Part shown: positions 1 to 11,041 of the stretch, piece by piece
Position numbering within the stretch: the first letter of the stretch is position 1
How the letters are laid out: every line of letters begins with the position of its first letter
Assembly (NCBI GenBank): GCA_025175895.1
Contig: CM045988.1
Coordinates: 13,173,647-13,237,646 of the forward strand
From: Wurfbainia villosa
Taxonomy: Eukaryota > Streptophyta > Magnoliopsida > Zingiberales > Zingiberaceae
Reading direction: 5' to 3'
DNA: 64,000 bases
Translations under genes and position numbers: made by a program
Notes under the pieces: model-generated
The model's database searches: none
What the model was told of the DNA's origin: nothing
The model's input: only the letters and a program-made list of their open reading frames with translations

Positions 1-390
1 GGAATTCCGGATCAGATTGTGTCAGATAGAGATCCAAAATTTACATCCGGGTTCTGGAAGAGTTTGCAGCGGGGATTGGGTACAAAACTGGCTTTCAAAG
101 ATCGCTTTCCATCCCTGACGGTCAATCCGAGCGAGTAATTGATTTTGGAAGATATGCTACGAGCTTGCATTATAGATTTCAAAGGAGTTGGGAGTCCAAA
201 GCGCCCTTGGTAGAGTTCACCTATAATAATAGTTATCAATCCACCATCGGTATGGCTCCCTATGAAGCGCTATACGAAGAAGGTGTAGAACCCACTACAT
301 CGGGAAGAGGTAGGAGAAAGGGCGATTCTAGGTCGAGATTGTGACACAAACCGTGGAACTAGTAGCAAAGATTCTGGATAGAATGCACGA
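1..390 (+). pseudogene. Ty3/gypsy integrase core fragment, Tekay/Del type
   Basis: The reading frame starting at base 1 gives the integrase block VSDRDPKFTSGFW, which carries the second catalytic aspartate of the DDE core. The frame stops at 136-138, where the family normally has a conserved HPQTDGQSER-like stretch; here that stretch is scrambled by indels. Bases 150-300 still resemble the block LEDMLRACIIDF and a PYEALY motif in another frame. This is the 5'-truncated start of the same pol that continues at 391. It is a dead copy whose first catalytic aspartate and reverse transcriptase lie outside the window. Confidence 0.8.
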
Positions 391-903
391 TTGAGACAGA
401 GTCGCCAAAAGAGTTATGCTGATTGTCGAAGGAGGGACCTAGAGTTCACAGTGGGAGACCATGTATTTCTCAAAGTGTCACCCATGAAGGGAGTACTGAG
501 GTTCGGAAGGAAGGGCAAACTCAGTCCGAGGTATATTGGTCCTTTTGAGATTCTCGACCGGATTGGGACACGAGCATACCGGGTTGCTCTACCACCAAAC
601 CTGGCGGGAGTTCATAATGTGTTTCACGTATCCATGCTCAGGAGGTACCTTTCTAATCCTGCACATGTGATTGGGTATGAAGCTATACAGTGGACACCAG
701 ATCTATCCTACGAGGTAATACCAGAACAAATATTAGATCATCAAGTGCGGAAGCTGAGAAATAAAGAAATCAGAATGGTGAAAGTTTTATGGGGAAATCA
801 ACAGATAGAGGAAGCTACCTGGGAGACCGAGCGGGATATGCGTGACCGTTACCCTGAACTATTTGGTAAGTCAAATTTCGAGGACGAAATTTTTTTTTTT
901 TAG
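391..903 (+). pseudogene. Integrase C-terminus with chromodomain (Tekay/Del chromovirus)
   Basis: An open stretch of 170 codons with no convincing ATG; it continues the integrase above after a frameshift near 385. Residues about 1-30 hold the SYADCRRRDLEF block. Residues about 45-85 hold the GPY/F-type module (YIGPFEILDRIG, NVFHVSMLRRY). Residues about 105-160 are a chromodomain with VKVLWGNQQIEEATWETE. In this family the chromodomain is thought to steer integration towards particular chromatin marks. The frame ends in a run of T just before the polypurine tract, the usual place for the pol stop. Family assignment is strong; function is lost because upstream pol is broken. Confidence 0.85.
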
Positions 904-914
904 GGGGGGAGAGT
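902..914 (+). other. Polypurine tract of Tekay-type element
   Basis: A G-rich purine run lies directly after the pol stop and directly before a TGT-starting LTR. This is the expected primer site for plus-strand DNA synthesis. Confidence 0.7.
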
Positions 915-3340
915 TGTCAAGTCTCGAAAAAAAAAAAACCTAAACCCTAATTAATCGGCCGAACCCTATATATATATATTTCTTTTTCTGTTTTTTTTTA
1001 TTTCTTTCTTTTTCCCTTCGCTCATCATGCGACCCTTCCTTCGCAAGCCCTTGCCGACGGCGAAGGAAGTGACGTCGAAATCCTTGCCGCGCCGAGTCGA
1101 CGCCTGGACCTTCCTTCTTCCTCTTCACGGTGAGTAGTCTTTGGCTAGGGCTGGCATGGGCGGAGGGTTTAGCGAGTTTCGTTTGGGGTTTTAGCGGCGG
1201 GATGAAGTCGGGATTTCGGGATGGAATCGGTACTGAGTTTAGGTTTCCGGCGTGAGTCCTCGCAGGAGGCAGTGGTGGATTTTTGGTATTAGGGAATGGA
1301 ATGAGATAAGGAAACCGGTGGAGCTGGGGTTTCCCGTCGGCAAGGAGGAGGTTATGGAGTCGGGATTTCGGGATTTGAATCGGTCCTGAGCTTTAGGGTT
1401 CGGTGTGAGTAGTCCTTGGCTAGGGTTGTCGAGGGCGGTGAATCCAATGGATTTTCGTTGGGACGGTCACGTCGAGGTGGAGTCGGGGCGTTTAGGATTG
1501 AAGTGTGCCGGTGAGTGGGATTTCTCGAGTAGGTTCTGGCAGTTTTCCGCGGTGGAGTATCGGTATGGTTGGGGATGGGTTGAGCTAGGGAAAACGGTGG
1601 AGTTGACTACCCGACGGCTAGGAGGAGGTGTCAGTCGAGAGGTCACGGGAAGGGATTTAGGCTTTCAATCTTGGAGCTGTAAAGGGGGTTCTCGATGGGG
1701 AAGGATTGAAATCGGTGGAATTAGGGGTATTGGCAGGTGAGGGCAAGGGAAAAGGAAGCGGGTAAACCGAGGGGTGTTGGTGGAAGAGAAGGGGATCGGA
1801 TTAGGATTTTAGGATCGTTTGATGAATTTATGCGGGAATAGGTATGGTGGAATTCATTCGGTAGGACGATAATAACGGGGTATCCACATGATGGGGTCCG
1901 TACGAATTGAGTATGTCGCGCAATGTATAAGAGGTTTAAAGTTCCAGTTAATAGCCAGATAAAGGTTTAATAAATGTAAGGAGTAGTTTGTTTGAAAAGA
2001 ATTAGCCTGCTAGAGTGGATGTAAAAATTTGGATATACCTGAGCATTATATCTATAGATGATTCCTGCTATAATTGTTCTCAGTCAGCATGTTTAGTTAA
2101 TTCTTTATAACTTTTTCTTAATGCTGTAAATGATTTATAATATGTGATAAATATCGTCTACCTGTGTATGAGGTTAGATGCTATATGTATATGTGAGTAA
2201 TTACCATCTACCTGTGTATGAGGTTAGATGTTATATGTATATTGAGTAATTACCATCTACCTGTGTATGAGGCTAGATGCTATATGTATATGTGTGTAAT
2301 TACCATCTACCTGTGTATGAGGTTAGATGCTATATATAGTTATATATATTGTTCACCCATGATGTTTAATGTTATTGTTTTTAGCAAAATGATCATCAGA
2401 TCTCTATTGTGCTTCGATGTTATGTGGATAAGTTATATTATCATCTACCTGTGTATGAGGTTAGATGCTATATATATATATATATATATATATACTCGTC
2501 CACACATGATGTTCTATGTTATCTTTCTGTGACCGAGTATGATAGAAAATGACAGAATTTCTTAGTTAGCTAACTGTATGTACGTGAGCATTAGTGGTGC
2601 CTGGACGGGTTGGGCTCCCCGGGTTGAGCTCCGGGGAGGGCCCACCCAAATTGACAGATTGACTGATGACTGATGACTGATTCCCTTAGTTTCTTCCTAG
2701 AGGTACCTCAGGATTTCACAAGAAAATAAGGTATTTGACTGGCTCAGCATTTTAAATGCACAAGGTGAGGTACCACGAGTGTTTATGTTTAGGTGCAGTT
2801 AGCGTAACAGAAAGGCATGATGGGGTCAGCTGTACTTCTTTTAATGATATGTTGATTTAAAGTATTGGTTATGTTTCATATTGACTTACAGAAAGTGTAA
2901 CCGAAAATGTATGTTGAGCTACAGTAGTTTACATTACAGATGTAGAGTTATTTGTTTCCTTCTGAATTTCTCCTCCCTGTGTTATATCCCTGTCATTGAT
3001 CTACTTACTGGGCTGTGAACTCATGATGTCACATAATAATTTCAAGTAGGGAACAGGATACCCTGATTGAGACGCATGAAGCGGAGGTGGTGTAACTGAG
3101 GAGATGATGATGAGCATGACACACATTGTCCGGGGCATCTATGGACCAGGGTTTCCAGATTGAGGTGAGATGATTTGATGTTTTATTTTTCTTCAGGTTT
3201 TGAGGGTTAAGTGTGTAGTTGAGACTGCTAATCGGGACGGAATAAAATAAATTGTTGCCTGGCGTTACGACCTTGTGTATAATGGATAATATTTACGTGT
3301 GACTAGGGATTTCGTATATGCATACTGGGTTAGGTCTTTT
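915..3340 (+). repeat. 3' LTR of Tekay-type element (right end uncertain)
   Basis: It starts TGTCAAGTCTCG right after the PPT. A TATA-like run at about 965-980 could be the promoter. Bases 2990-3020 (ACTTACTGGGCTGTGAACTC) resemble a stretch near the end of Tekay LTRs. No sister LTR is in the window, so the right end cannot be fixed. A possible natural end is near 3270; clear homology to another element begins at 3341, so the LTR may be truncated there. Open frames inside this G-rich stretch look like chance. No gene is seen. Confidence 0.6.
2157..2495 (+). repeat. About 50-bp tandem repeat plus TA microsatellite in LTR
   Basis: The core TCTACCTGTGTATGAGGTTA occurs at about 2157, 2207, 2256, 2306 and again at 2443, so four copies are nearly contiguous with a 49-50 bp period and a fifth lies after a spacer. 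A TA run follows at about 2470-2494. Confidence 0.85.
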
Positions 3341-3706
3341 CACATAGTACATACAAATGCATCATCAAAGTGAGTATACATATAGACTATATCTGTATGT
3401 ATACTAATCACCATCATCCATGTATATATATATACAAGCATGTATGTATATATATAACCATATGCAAAACACCGTATGATACGACAATGCAACATGCATG
3501 GTCATGCCTGCTCACCCCTACTCGCTACCACGCCCCCAGTGTGGCCTAGGTGGCATGACATGACAACTGTCCCAACTCACACCAACCACTGTTATAGAGT
3601 GGCAGAGTGGGCAGTATGATCAAGTAGCATATGAGCGTAAAGAGCTCGCTACGCAACGGGGGTCCCTACTGTTGGCCACTCTGACTGACACTACCAATGA
3701 GTGGTC
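3341..3706 (-). repeat. Fragment of a Tekay-type LTR (copy A)
   Basis: This stretch matches 27938-28303 and 63750-64000 almost base for base, including the word CATAGTACATACAAATGC at its left edge. Those copies belong to long minus-strand Tekay LTRs, so this is an internal LTR piece. It is cut on the left by the first element and on the right by the insertion at 3707. Confidence 0.8.
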
Positions 3707-5219
3707 TGTTGGGAGATTGTTGGTGTAATCGTCCCAGGTTGACTCGAGTTTGACTCGAGCAGTACCCTGATAGTATTTTGATAATAGACAAAACTCATGA
3801 CATGGGATTGTCATGGGAAAGTCCAACATGGAGTTGGCATGGAAAATCCAAGCATGGAGCTTGGTGTGGGAAAGTCCAACATGGGGTTGGCATGGGAAGT
3901 CCAAAACATTGCGAAGCCGTGCGCTTGGTGCTTGGCATGGGAAATCCAAAGCATTGCGAAGCCGTGCGCTTGATGCTTGGTGAGAGATGCATTGCGAAGC
4001 CATGCGCTTGGTGCCTATGGGAAGTCTTGAGGACTTGGTAAGTTCACTAGGCTCGGGGTCCTTGAGTCGGTGAAGGATGACATTGCGAAGCCGTGCGCTT
4101 GGTGCATCCGAGGGACCGTCGGACGGGGAGCGAATGGAGTGAGCCCAAAGGGAAGCATACTTCTAGGGCATGAGACGCGAAGGATGGCGTTGCGAAGCCG
4201 TGCGCTTGGCGCATCCGAGGGACGTAGGCCGAGGGAAGAGAGCTTCGGTGGGGAACTCCATGAGGGATAAGGTGGACTTGGCCAAGTGGCTAAGACTGAG
4301 TGTCGGAGGCTCAAACTTGATGTTTGAGGGTTTACCCGACGGTCGGATGCTCAAACAACTTGGTGTTTGAGGTTTTGCCCGATGTCAGTCGACTGGCATA
4401 GGTGCCGGTTCGACTGGTCCAAGTCGACTAGGGTTCGACTGGTGTAAGGCTAGGGTTTTGTGCTTGGCAGTCGACTGCCATGGGTATGATCGGCGATCGA
4501 TCAGCGATCAGCGAGATCATCGATGACACTGTGCACGGGCATAGAATGGAGTCGACTTGACTGGGCACTCGACTGATGGAAGATCAGTCGACTGATGGGT
4601 GCCATCAGTCGACTGATGAGTGATCCGTTGGAACTTAACCAATGTGGATCCGACCGTTGTGAGACAACGGCTACGATACCAGTCGACTGATGGTCACGAT
4701 CAGTCGACTGATGGGCGCGAAAATAGCTTGATGCAGGTTATAAATGGAGCTCGAGTTGGAGGATTTCGCCAAGGCTTTTTGGGTGACTTTGGAGGGGAAT
4801 TGCTGTTGCATTCCAGACCTTCAAGAGCAAGCAAAAGCAAGCAACAAGAAAGCGATCAAAGCAATTGTGTAAAAGTTTTCTTTTGTATTGTCTTTGTAAT
4901 TCTTGTTGTATTTCATATTACTTGTTGTAATAACTTGTGAGAGGTTTCTCCACCTCCGACGTGTAGTCGAGAAGGAGTGTTGTTAGTGCCGTGCGCATAA
5001 CACGAGCTCGAGGAGCTCACCCGTGGAGTAGGAACCATTCGGTTCCGAACCACGTATATCTTGTGTATGCTTGTATGTGTTGTTAGTATTTTCATTATTA
5101 TTGTTATTCCGCTAACGACAATCGTAGACAAGCGACGCAAGAAGAACGAGTGAATTACGACATCCAACGAACGAGGGCTATTCACCCCCCTCTAGCCGGC
5201 CATTCGATCCGTCCCAACA
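3707..5219 (+). repeat. 5' LTR of TR-GAG copy 1
   Basis: It runs from TGTTGGGAG to CCGTCCCAACA, 1513 bp, and is followed by the PBS. U3 holds several dispersed copies of GCGAAGCCGTGCGCTTGG (about 3914 to 4210) and at least six CAGTCGACTG palindromes (first at 4386, last at 4701). U5 holds the word TATTCACCCCCCTCTAG shared with other LTRs in the window. The preceding bases (TGGTC, 3702-3706) would be the target duplication, but the right partner is lost. Confidence 0.88.
4737..4747 (+). promoter_or_regulatory. Probable TATA box in TR-GAG LTR
   Basis: GTTATAAATGG lies between the palindrome-rich U3 and the R/U5 part. The same element is kept at 9411-9420, 21465-21475 and 26009-26019 in the other LTRs of the family. 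Confidence 0.55.
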
Positions 5220-5221
5220 AG

Positions 5222-5233
5222 TGGTATCAGAGC
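5222..5233 (+). other. Primer binding site (initiator Met-tRNA)
   Basis: TGGTATCAGAGC begins two bases after the LTR end. It is the common plant LTR-element PBS complementary to initiator methionine tRNA. Confidence 0.85.
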
Positions 5234-5274
5234 GAGGTCGCTCTTTGAGGACTAACCGCCGCGAGAGCACTACA

Positions 5275-6840
5275 ATGGCCGACTTCATCCATCCACCTAA
5301 ATTTGATGGAGATTTTGCTTGGTGGAGGAAACGGATGGAGGTATATCTCGAAACCAATTTTGATTATATGATTATTTTAGAAAATGGTTTTGAGATGCCT
5401 AGGGACAAATACAACAAGCCAATTGAAAAGTCAAGGTGGACCCAAGACCAAATTAAGGACTTCAAGACAAATCTCGAGGTAATAAAATTACTTAGTGATT
5501 TGATACCTAACAAAATTTGGTCTAGTTTGGGTGACTATAGGGATGCAAAGGAATTATGGGAGAAGATAATGAAATTTCAAGAAAACTCCCAACCGGCACA
5601 AGTAGAAGAAAATGTCGTGGAAGAATTGACACCCACATTCGAAGATGTGGATGATTTGGTGGAGACCTCCACCTCTAGCATTGAGGGGGAGGAAAGGGTG
5701 TCTACTCCGGAGCAAAGTCAAAATGAAATATCTACCTCCGGAAGAAGTGAAGAGGCCTCCACCACCTCCCTAGGTAACTCAAGTGTTATTATTTTAAATA
5801 AAAATCACATAACATGCTTTGAGTGTAGGGAGAAAGGGCACTACAAGAGTAAATGCCCTAAATTGGCTAAGAAGAAGGCATCGACACCAAAAGTCAACCC
5901 AAAGTCAAACGATGCCGGTGTTCCCAAAATCAAGAGCAAAGAGCACATTGTGTGCTTCAAATGCAATCAAAAGGGACACTACCGAAGCCAATGCCCTAGG
6001 GGGAGGAAGAAAGGGCAAGAAGGTGCAATTCATGTAGGGGGAGCTTCTAAAGCTAACCCTAAGGTACATTTAGTTAATGCACCTTTAATTCCTAAAGTCA
6101 AAAAGCATGCTAAAAACTATTTTAGTTCACTTGCTATTATAAATGAAAATCATGCTAGGAGAAATAATAAGGTGTATTGTCTAGGTGCCAAGCATGTTCA
6201 TATAACTAAGGACAAACCTAGGACTCAAAACACTAGATCTATTTTACCTAGGGAGTCAATTAGAAAAGTTCAAGAAAACTTGGGTGTTAATCCCAAGAAA
6301 TCTAGGCACATGCCTAAAAAGAAAATCATTCCTCAAAAATCTAATTCAAAATTGAGGAAATTCGAGCTAGAGAACCAAGCCTTGAGGTCAAGGCTAGAAA
6401 AATTGGAGAAGACCCTAAAAATAATATCAAATTCGGTTAAGGGGTCAAATTCTCAAAAGTCAAGACCTAGAAGACAAGAAATATCTAAGGGCAAGAAGGG
6501 TTTGGGTCACAAACCTATGTCCTACCATAATGTTCCATTTAATTATGGAACAACATCTAGGTCTAGAAAAACCAAGGCTAATAGGGAAGTTATCCCTAAG
6601 TCTAGCCATGGTGTATGTTTAGTGGCCAAGGACTTAAGAAAAACCAAGAAGGCCACTAAGAAGGTCAATGGAGGAGTCACCTCTAGAGTTGACCCAAGTA
6701 AGACCCAAAAGACTATGGTTTTAAAACCAAAAAGGGTCATTAGAAAGGTATCTAGGGAAGTTATCCCTAGGGAATACCTTGTTAACCCAAGGAGCTCCAA
6801 TAGGTATTGGGTTCCTAAAAGCGTGATCGATTCACGCTAA
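5275..6840 (+). CDS. Gag-like polyprotein of TR-GAG element, copy 1 (intact, 522 codons)
   Basis: The start is the ATG at 5275 (ACAATGGCC), which is conserved in the copies at 9941 and 22010; the frame is open upstream into the PBS but that part is not conserved as protein. Residues about 5-110 resemble the DUF4219/UBN2-type capsid domain of copia elements. Two CCHC zinc knuckles follow (CFECREKGHYKSKC from residue 181, CFKCNQKGHYRSQC from residue 227). Residues about 355-395 form a heptad-like coiled coil, and the tail is very basic. It ends in RYWVPKSVID, which in SIRE elements stands just before the protease, so pol is cleanly missing. Likely role: nucleocapsid binding of its own RNA, with enzymes supplied in trans. 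The open frame suggests recent activity. Confidence 0.85.
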   Translation: MADFIHPPKFDGDFAWWRKRMEVYLETNFDYMIILENGFEMPRDKYNKPIEKSRWTQDQIKDFKTNLEVIKLLSDLIPNKIWSSLGDYRDAKELWEKIMKFQENSQPAQVEENVVEELTPTFEDVDDLVETSTSSIEGEERVSTPEQSQNEISTSGRSEEASTTSLGNSSVIILNKNHITCFECREKGHYKSKCPKLAKKKASTPKVNPKSNDAGVPKIKSKEHIVCFKCNQKGHYRSQCPRGRKKGQEGAIHVGGASKANPKVHLVNAPLIPKVKKHAKNYFSSLAIINENHARRNNKVYCLGAKHVHITKDKPRTQNTRSILPRESIRKVQENLGVNPKKSRHMPKKKIIPQKSNSKLRKFELENQALRSRLEKLEKTLKIISNSVKGSNSQKSRPRRQEISKGKKGLGHKPMSYHNVPFNYGTTSRSRKTKANREVIPKSSHGVCLVAKDLRKTKKATKKVNGGVTSRVDPSKTQKTMVLKPKRVIRKVSREVIPREYLVNPRSSNRYWVPKSVIDSR

Positions 6841-8413
6841 ATGGGTTAGGGTGTGTCAACCCTAAATGGATGGGTAGTTAACCTAACCATAGAAGAGTTG
6901 ACACATTAGGATGTGCCAATATGCTTGAGAAGTTTAAAATGATTTAAATTGGCACAATTAGGTCTTAGAGGTATTGGTGTGTCATTTTGGATTTTTGGCA
7001 CACTAGGAAAATGAATGGCATTAAGGCAAAATGAATTTAATTCCTAGAAATGGCAAATTGATTTTAACACTTAGGTATTCTATACCTTAGTATACTTTAC
7101 TTGCCATGATTTGTTTGCCTTGCCATGTCATGACATCATTCTCATTTTTATTTATAAAAATGTCATGATAATGTTTAGACTTATGTTTGTATGTCATGTA
7201 TGCTTAATTTTCATTCACATGCCATGACATCATGATTTTGGCATATGTCTTTATCTATATCATAATTATGCCATAATCATCATCATGCATAAATTAAAAT
7301 GAAATTAAGGACTATGGCATGATTTGATGGGAATCAAATAATATTGCCTTAGAAATATGCATGAGAATTTAAAAGAACAAAAACCCACATCTCACTAGAT
7401 TAATTGCCTTGAATGTGTTTTACACATCTAGATATTGGTGAGATGTTTAGGAAAAAGAAATTAAAGGTTTTGAAAACATTTTAAAAATATTTTGGAAAAC
7501 CTTGGCGAAGCCTATCTTGTGATAGCTATCACCATTGAATGGGATGATACAAAGAAGGCTTATTATTGAAGCTTTTCTAAAATTTTGAACTTTGTATCAA
7601 TCTCCTAATTTAATGGGTAAAATAATTTTCCAATATTTTTCACCCATAGTGTTTAGGATAAGTAATATGCATATCAAATTTCACAATTTTTAAACTTATG
7701 TATATTTACTTATGGATTTCGAAAATCCATATTCTCAAATCAAAATCAGATATAGCAGCTTATCACCATCGCTTGAAAAGTCACGATCGATGGGAGGTCC
7801 AATGATCGTAGCCGATGTAGTCGACCGCACAGCCGATTTCGGGTAAACTTGATAGTTAGGCCCATGTTTAGCCATGTTTTGGGTCCCCTAACCACTCCTA
7901 ACACTAGGATATGCTTGGGAGAGCATTAGAGAGGGTGGAAATCCATTGGATATGGATTAGGAGAAGAGTTTAGGGAGAGTATCAATTTTAAGGTGGAAGA
8001 AAGTTCATTGTTGAACTTTACCTTAATTTTGATTGGTTTAATGTTCCTATTGGCTTAGGGACTCTCCAAGGACATTGTTGGTGCAATGGTCAAGGGGGAG
8101 CAAGCCTCTAGGGGGAGATATCCATCATGGGAAGATGGATGTGTATTTCCTCATGGGAGGAAATTGGGTTGCCTCTCTTTAAGTGATATGGGATCACTAG
8201 AAAGATGGTAGGCATGTGTTCCTCCAAGGGAGAGATATAAGATCTCATTGGGATATGAGACATTCATACCCTTGGGGAGGACCTTTTTGATGTAATGTCA
8301 AAAAGGGGAAGATATTACCAAGTTACCAATTAGGTTTGGAATTCTCATTGGGATATGAGAATTGCTAATATGGGAGAATTGGTAGACTTGAGATGGTAGT
8401 TTTGTCAATCATC
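6841..8413 (+). other. Non-coding internal region of TR-GAG copy 1
   Basis: About 1.6 kb between gag and PPT with no convincing protein. It is well conserved with 23585-25162 in the other copy, so it is a real part of the element. It is rich in ATGTCATGACAT-like words (about 7090-7330). Bases 7740-7850 differ sharply from copy 3: CAGTCGACTGATGG there reads as CACGATCGATGG here. Confidence 0.75.
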
Positions 8414-8427
8414 AAAAAGGGGGAGAT
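8414..8427 (+). other. Polypurine tract of TR-GAG copy 1
   Basis: AAAAAGGGGGAGAT directly precedes the LTR start at 8428. The identical tract precedes the LTR at 25177. Confidence 0.85.
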
Positions 8428-9885
8428 TGTTGGGAGATTGTTGGTGTAATCGTCCCAGGTTGACTCGAGTTTGACTCGAGCAGTACCCTGATAGTATTTT
8501 GATAATAGACAAAACTCATGACATGGGATTGTCATGGGAAAGTCCAACATGGAGTTGGCATGGAAAATCCAAGCATGGAGCTTGGTGTGGGAAAGTCCAA
8601 CATGGGGTTGGCATGGGAAGTCCAAAGCATTGCGAAGCCGTGCGCTTGGTGCTTGGCATGGGAAATCCAAAGCATTGCGAAGCCATGCACTTGGTGCTTG
8701 GTGAGAGATGCATTGTGAAGCCGTGCGCTTGGTGCATATGGGAAGTCTTGAGGACTTGGTAAGTTCACTAGGCTCGGGGTCCTTGAGTCGGTGAAGGATG
8801 GCATTGGCGGCCGCACGCTTGGTGCATCCGAGGGACCACGGACGGGAGTGAATGGAGTGAGCCCAAAGGGAAGCATACTTAGGCATGAGACGCCAGGATG
8901 GCATCATCATGGCGCATCCGAGGGACGAGGTCGAGGGAAGAGAGCTTCGTGGGGAACTCCATGAGGGATAAGGTGGACTTGGCCAAGTGGCTAAGATCGA
9001 GTGTCTGAGGCTCAAACTTGATGTTTGAGGGTTTACCCGACGGCTTGATGCTCAAACAACTTGGTGTTTGAGGTTTTGCTGTCACGACCGCATAGGTTTC
9101 GGTCGATCGGGTCCAAGTCGACTAGGTTCGACCGTGTAAGGCTAGGGTTTGCTTGCGATCGCTATGGATCGGCGATCGATGCCGACAGCAATGACCGCCG
9201 AGGGATGATAATGATCGATGACACCGGCACGGGCACGATGGAGTCGACTGACCGGGCACTCGATCGATGGAAAATCACCGATCGATGGGTGCCATCACGA
9301 TCGATGAGTGATCCGCTGAACTTAACTAACGTGATCCGGCCGCTGTGAGACAACGATTACGATACCGATCGATGGTCACGATCAACACCGATGGGCAAAA
9401 CAAAGATGCGTTATAAATGGAGCTCGAGTTGGAGGATTTCGCCAAGGCTTGGGTGACTTTGAGGGAATTGTCGTGCATTCCGACTTCAAGAGCAAGCGCA
9501 AGCAACAAGAAAGCGATCAAAGCAATTGTGTAAAAGTTTTCTTTTGTATTGTCTTTGTAATTCTTGTTGTATTTCATATTACTTGTTGTAATAACTTGTG
9601 AGAGGTTTCTCCACCTCCGACGTGTAGTCGAGAAGGAGTGTTGTTAGTGCCGTGCGCATAACACGAGCTCGAGGAGCTCACTCGTGGAGTAGGAACCATT
9701 CGGTTCCGAACCACGTATATCTTGTGTATGCTTGTATGTGTTGTTAGTATTTTCATTATTATTGTTATTCCGCTGCGCTAACGACAATCGTAGACAAGCG
9801 ACGCAAGAAGAACGAGTGAATTACGACATCCAACGAACGAGGGCTATTCACCCCCCTCTAGCCGGCCATTCGATCCGTCCCAACA
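8428..9885 (+). repeat. LTR shared by TR-GAG copies 1 and 2
   Basis: 1458 bp, from TGTTGGGAG to CCGTCCCAACA. It is the 3' LTR of the first unit and the 5' LTR of the second. Identity to the LTR at 3707 is very high at both ends, but 8800-9500 differs by many small deletions and by replacement of CAGTCGACTG with CGATCG-like text. That uneven pattern is odd for ordinary mutation. Confidence 0.85.
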
Positions 9886-9887
9886 AG

Positions 9888-9899
9888 TGGTATCAGAGC
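9888..9899 (+). other. Primer binding site of TR-GAG copy 2
   Basis: TGGTATCAGAGC two bases after the LTR end, identical to the site at 5222. Confidence 0.85.
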
Positions 9900-9940
9900 G
9901 AGGTCGCTCTTCGAGGACTAACCGCCGCGAGAGCACTACA

Positions 9941-11041
9941 ATGGCCGGCTTCATCCATCCACCTAAATTTGATGGAGATTTTGCTTGGTGGAGGAAACGG
10001 ATGGAGGTATATCTCGAAACCAATTTTGATTATATGATTATTGTAGAAAATGGTTTTGAGATGCCTAGGGACAAATACAACAAGCCAATTGAAAAGTCAA
10101 GGTGGACCCAAGACCAAATTAAGGACTTCAAGACAAATCTCGAGGTAATAAAATTACTTAGTGATTTGATACCTAACAAAATTTGGTCTAGTTTGGGTGA
10201 CTATAGGGATGCAAAGGAATTATGGGAGAAGATAATGAAATTTCAAGAAAACTCCCAACCGGCACAAGTAGAAGAAAATGTCGTGGAAGAATTGACACCC
10301 ACATTCGAAGATGTGGATGATTTGGTGGAGACCTCCACCTCTAGCATTGAGGGGGAGGAAAGGGTGTCTACTCCGGAGCAAAGTCAAAATGAAATATCTA
10401 CCTCCGGAAGAAGTGAAGAGGCCTCCACCACCTCCCTAGGTAACTCAAGTGTTATTATTTTAAATAAAAATCACATAACATGCTTTGAGTGTAGGGAGAA
10501 AGGGCACTACAATAGTAAATGCCCTAAATTGGCTAAGAAGAAGGCATCGACACCAAAAGTCAACCCAAAGTCAAACGATGCCGGTGTTCCCAAAATCAAG
10601 AGCAAAGAGCACATTGTGTGCTTCAAATGCAATCAAAAGGGACACTACCGAAGCCAATGCCCTAGGGGGAGGAAGAAAGGGCAAGAAGGTGCAATTCATG
10701 TAGGGGGAGCTCCTAAAGCTAACCCTAAGGTACATTTAGTTAATGCACCTTTAATTCCTAAAGTCAAAAAGCATGCTAAAAACTATTTTAGTTCACTTGC
10801 TATTATAAATGAAAAGCATGCTAGGAGAAATAATAAGGTGTATTGTCTAGGTGCCAAGCATGTTCATATAACTAAGGACAAACCTAGGACTCAAAACACT
10901 AGATCTATTTTACCTAGGGAGTCAATTAGAAAAGTTCAAGAAAACTTGGGTGTTAATCCCAAGAAATCTAGGCACATGCCTAAAAAGAAAATCATTCCTC
11001 AAAAATCTAATTCAAAATTGAGGAAATTAGAGCTAGAGAAC
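9941..11041 (+). pseudogene. Gag of TR-GAG copy 2, truncated at 11041
   Basis: It starts at the conserved ATG (9941) and is nearly identical to the first gag through both zinc knuckles, with the first knuckle changed from HYKSKC to HYNSKC. At 11041, inside the coiled coil (after KLELEN), the sequence switches to a copia reverse transcriptase. The frame then runs about 35 residues out of phase in the copia sequence and stops at 11144-11146. The C-terminal basic tail is lost. Confidence 0.85.

Larger units (their letters stand above)
3707..11041 (+). mobile_element. Tandem gag-only LTR element (TR-GAG type): LTR-gag-LTR-gag
   Basis: Order: LTR (3707-5219), PBS, gag, non-coding spacer, PPT, LTR (8428-9885), PBS, second gag broken at 11041. 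Both LTRs start with TGTTGGGAGAT followed by TGTTGGTGTAAT, a small start duplication not present in the copy at 20505, so the two LTRs belong together. The gag units are nearly identical (about seven differences over 1.1 kb). There is no protease, integrase or reverse transcriptase. The gag and the U5 resemble SIRE-type copia elements, which are the likely helpers. A tandem such as this is usually explained by recombination between LTRs of two copies. Confidence 0.85.

Noticed and set aside
1405..1740. A 111-codon open frame in the first LTR
   Set aside because: Low-complexity, G-rich frame with no domain and no relative; a chance open frame in an LTR.
8365..9085. Minus-strand frames up to 216 codons across the TR-GAG LTR (also at 3620-4350, 20580-21000 and 25254-25743)
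   Set aside because: They translate the repeated GCGAAGCCGTGCGCTTGG words; they recur only because the LTR does, and frames differ between copies.
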